Source of the DNA: a candidate division NPL-UPA2 bacterium
GTDB lineage: Bacteria > NPL-UPA2 > JAGMAN01
Reading direction: 5' to 3'
NCBI GenBank assembly: GCA_021129695.1
Contig: JAJOKU010000039.1
Coordinates: forward strand, 1-15,192
DNA: 15,192 nt
This document shows, piece by piece, positions 14,244-15,192 of this stretch. The translations under genes were made by a program, and so were the position numbers. A model generated the notes under the pieces. That model saw only the letters and a program-made list of their open reading frames with translations. It was not told the DNA's origin and did not search any database. Every line of letters begins with the position of its first letter. The stretch's first letter is position 1.

Positions 14244-14717
14244 TTGAAAACTCAGAGATTTTTTGAGAGTGTGGTTAGATGTTATAAGGATTATCTTGGG
14301 GATGATCTAATTTCTATTGTTCTTTTCGGATCTCGGGCAAGAAGTGATAATGCCAGAGATAGTGATTATGATATTTTTATTACTGCAAAGAAATTACCCA
14401 GGAGTCCCTTAGAGAGACTTCTTTATATCCGAAAACCCATTGTGGCAAAGTTTGAGCAGAAAATATCCATAATCGCTAAAACCCCTAAGGAAGTGGAAAG
14501 CGGTTTTCCTCCCTTGTTTCTTGACCTTGGAATTGACGGGAAGATATTGTATGATAATGGATTCTTTAAGGAGAAGATTAGAAGGATAAGAAAGCTGATA
14601 AAAGAAGCAGGCCTGAGGAGAAGAGAGCGGGGAGGGGAATTTTACTGGGAGTGGTCCAAACCTCCGAAAGGGGGTTGGAAACTCGATTGGACGGGATATC
14701 GTGCATTATCAAGATGA
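14244..14717 (+). CDS. MNT-domain nucleotidyltransferase (MntA-type antitoxin)
   Basis: A minimal nucleotidyltransferase, 157 aa. The core motif is G29-S30, ten residues, then D41-Y42-D43 (in SIVLFGSRARSDNARDSDYD), the GSx10DxD pattern of MntA-type enzymes that transfer AMP to a partner. The C-terminal part is a basic helix (KIRRIRKLIKEAGLRRRERG) followed by a Trp-rich tail (FYWEWSKPPKGGW) that I do not recognise. The start is TTG at 14244, chosen because GGAGG lies 9 nt upstream. The 3' end overlaps the HEPN gene by 17 bp, the arrangement of MNT/HEPN toxin-antitoxin pairs. In characterised MntA-HepT systems this protein inactivates the HEPN RNase by adding AMP; that role here is inferred. 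Confidence 0.87.
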   Translation: MKTQRFFESVVRCYKDYLGDDLISIVLFGSRARSDNARDSDYDIFITAKKLPRSPLERLLYIRKPIVAKFEQKISIIAKTPKEVESGFPPLFLDLGIDGKILYDNGFFKEKIRRIRKLIKEAGLRRRERGGEFYWEWSKPPKGGWKLDWTGYRALSR

Positions 14718-15174
14718 TGCTAAATATAGATTAAAACTGGCTGAGGGTTTCTTTAAGGAGGCAGAGGATGATGTTAAACTCAGTCGCTGGCGCTCTTGTG
14801 TGGATAATGCACAATTAGCGGTAGAGAATTCCGGCAAGGCTATTCTATGCCTCTTTGGACCCCTTGAAAAAACACATGAACCTTCGCTGCAATTAGAGAG
14901 GTTATTAGAGCAAAGACGTATACCAGGGAAGCTTGTGCCGCAGATTGAGGAGATTCTGCCTCTCCTCGGAGAACTTGGCTCAGAGGAACATTTTCTTACA
15001 GATTACGGTGATGAAGAGAGCTCATTATCACCTTGGGAGTTATTTTCAAAGGAAGACGCCGATAAAGCAATCGCAATAGCGAGGAAATGTCTCAGGGCCG
15101 CTAAAAGAGTCTGTAAGATTTACCTATCTGAAACCAGGAAAATTCGTCGCTTCGCTCCTCATGACTTTGATTAA
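14701..15174 (+). CDS. HEPN-domain protein, partner of the MNT nucleotidyltransferase
   Basis: A 157-aa, mostly helical HEPN protein starting at GTG 14701. Residues 17-47 (FFKEAEDDVKL then RWRSCVDNAQLAVENSGKA) and KTHEP (57-61) follow the pattern of COG2250-type HEPN proteins, with the two long helices and the KTH turn. In the toxic HepT branch an Rx4HxY motif forms the RNase site. Here the nearest match is R149-x4-H154-x-F156 at the extreme C-terminus, out of its usual place and with Phe for Tyr. Nuclease activity is therefore doubtful, or the protein belongs to a branch with another function. It overlaps the MNT gene by 17 bp and is probably translationally coupled. It is the last gene in the window; only 18 bp remain. 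Confidence 0.83.
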   Translation: MHYQDDAKYRLKLAEGFFKEAEDDVKLSRWRSCVDNAQLAVENSGKAILCLFGPLEKTHEPSLQLERLLEQRRIPGKLVPQIEEILPLLGELGSEEHFLTDYGDEESSLSPWELFSKEDADKAIAIARKCLRAAKRVCKIYLSETRKIRRFAPHDFD

Positions 15175-15192
15175 CGCAAGACTGTGAGTAAA

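Noticed and set aside
1..15192. CRISPR arrays, rRNA genes, riboswitches and his attenuator leader peptides.
   Set aside because: No regularly spaced direct repeats, no rRNA-like stretches and no His-codon-rich leader before hisD or hisB were seen.

Overview
The window is bacterial chromosome. It carries RF1, bacterial ribosomal protein L31, Rho, MurA, dephospho-CoA kinase, a tRNA-Pro with its CCA encoded, and Shine-Dalgarno sites ahead of most genes. The lineage cannot be fixed from sequence alone. The order coaE-rho-rpmE-prfA-prmC-murA-hisD-hisB-hisA is a conserved bacterial string. The scattered his genes, the palindrome-rich gaps and the insertion-sequence debris suggest an uncultivated or deep-branching anaerobe, but that is inference.

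Left edge (1-1610): a zinc-ribbon DDE transposase of the ISL3 family on the + strand, whose N-terminus lacks a normal start. It is followed by a gene-free stretch holding a compact nested inverted repeat made largely of DnaA-box-like 9-mers (1247-1330), and then tRNA-Pro(CGG) on the - strand.

Core (1643-11785, all - strand, so transcription runs right to left): coaE, rho, rpmE, prfA, prmC, murA, hisD, hisB, hisA, a family 2 glycosyltransferase, a 43-codon antitoxin-like remnant and pcm. Several junctions are tight: hisB/hisA are adjacent, hisA and the glycosyltransferase overlap by 8 bp, and prfA/prmC are 2 bp apart. The gaps of more than 100 bp after rho, prmC, murA and hisD are each filled with nested inverted repeats. 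The two after prmC and murA are clearly related to each other. The his genes are a partial set: hisG is not between murA and hisD, and hisH and hisF do not flank hisA.

Junction (11786-12427): a decayed reading frame on the - strand (C-terminal part of a beta-sandwich or carbohydrate-binding type domain, interrupted by one TAG) abuts a 0.32-kb element bounded by 32-bp imperfect inverted repeats. That element looks like a MITE or an internally deleted insertion sequence.

Right end (12428-15174, + strand): an L-fucose isomerase family protein with the three metal-ligand residues in place. After it, behind a near-consensus sigma-70 promoter, comes a two-gene MNT nucleotidyltransferase/HEPN module of toxin-antitoxin type. 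The strand switch, the element and the pseudogene mark the border between the housekeeping block and an accessory segment.
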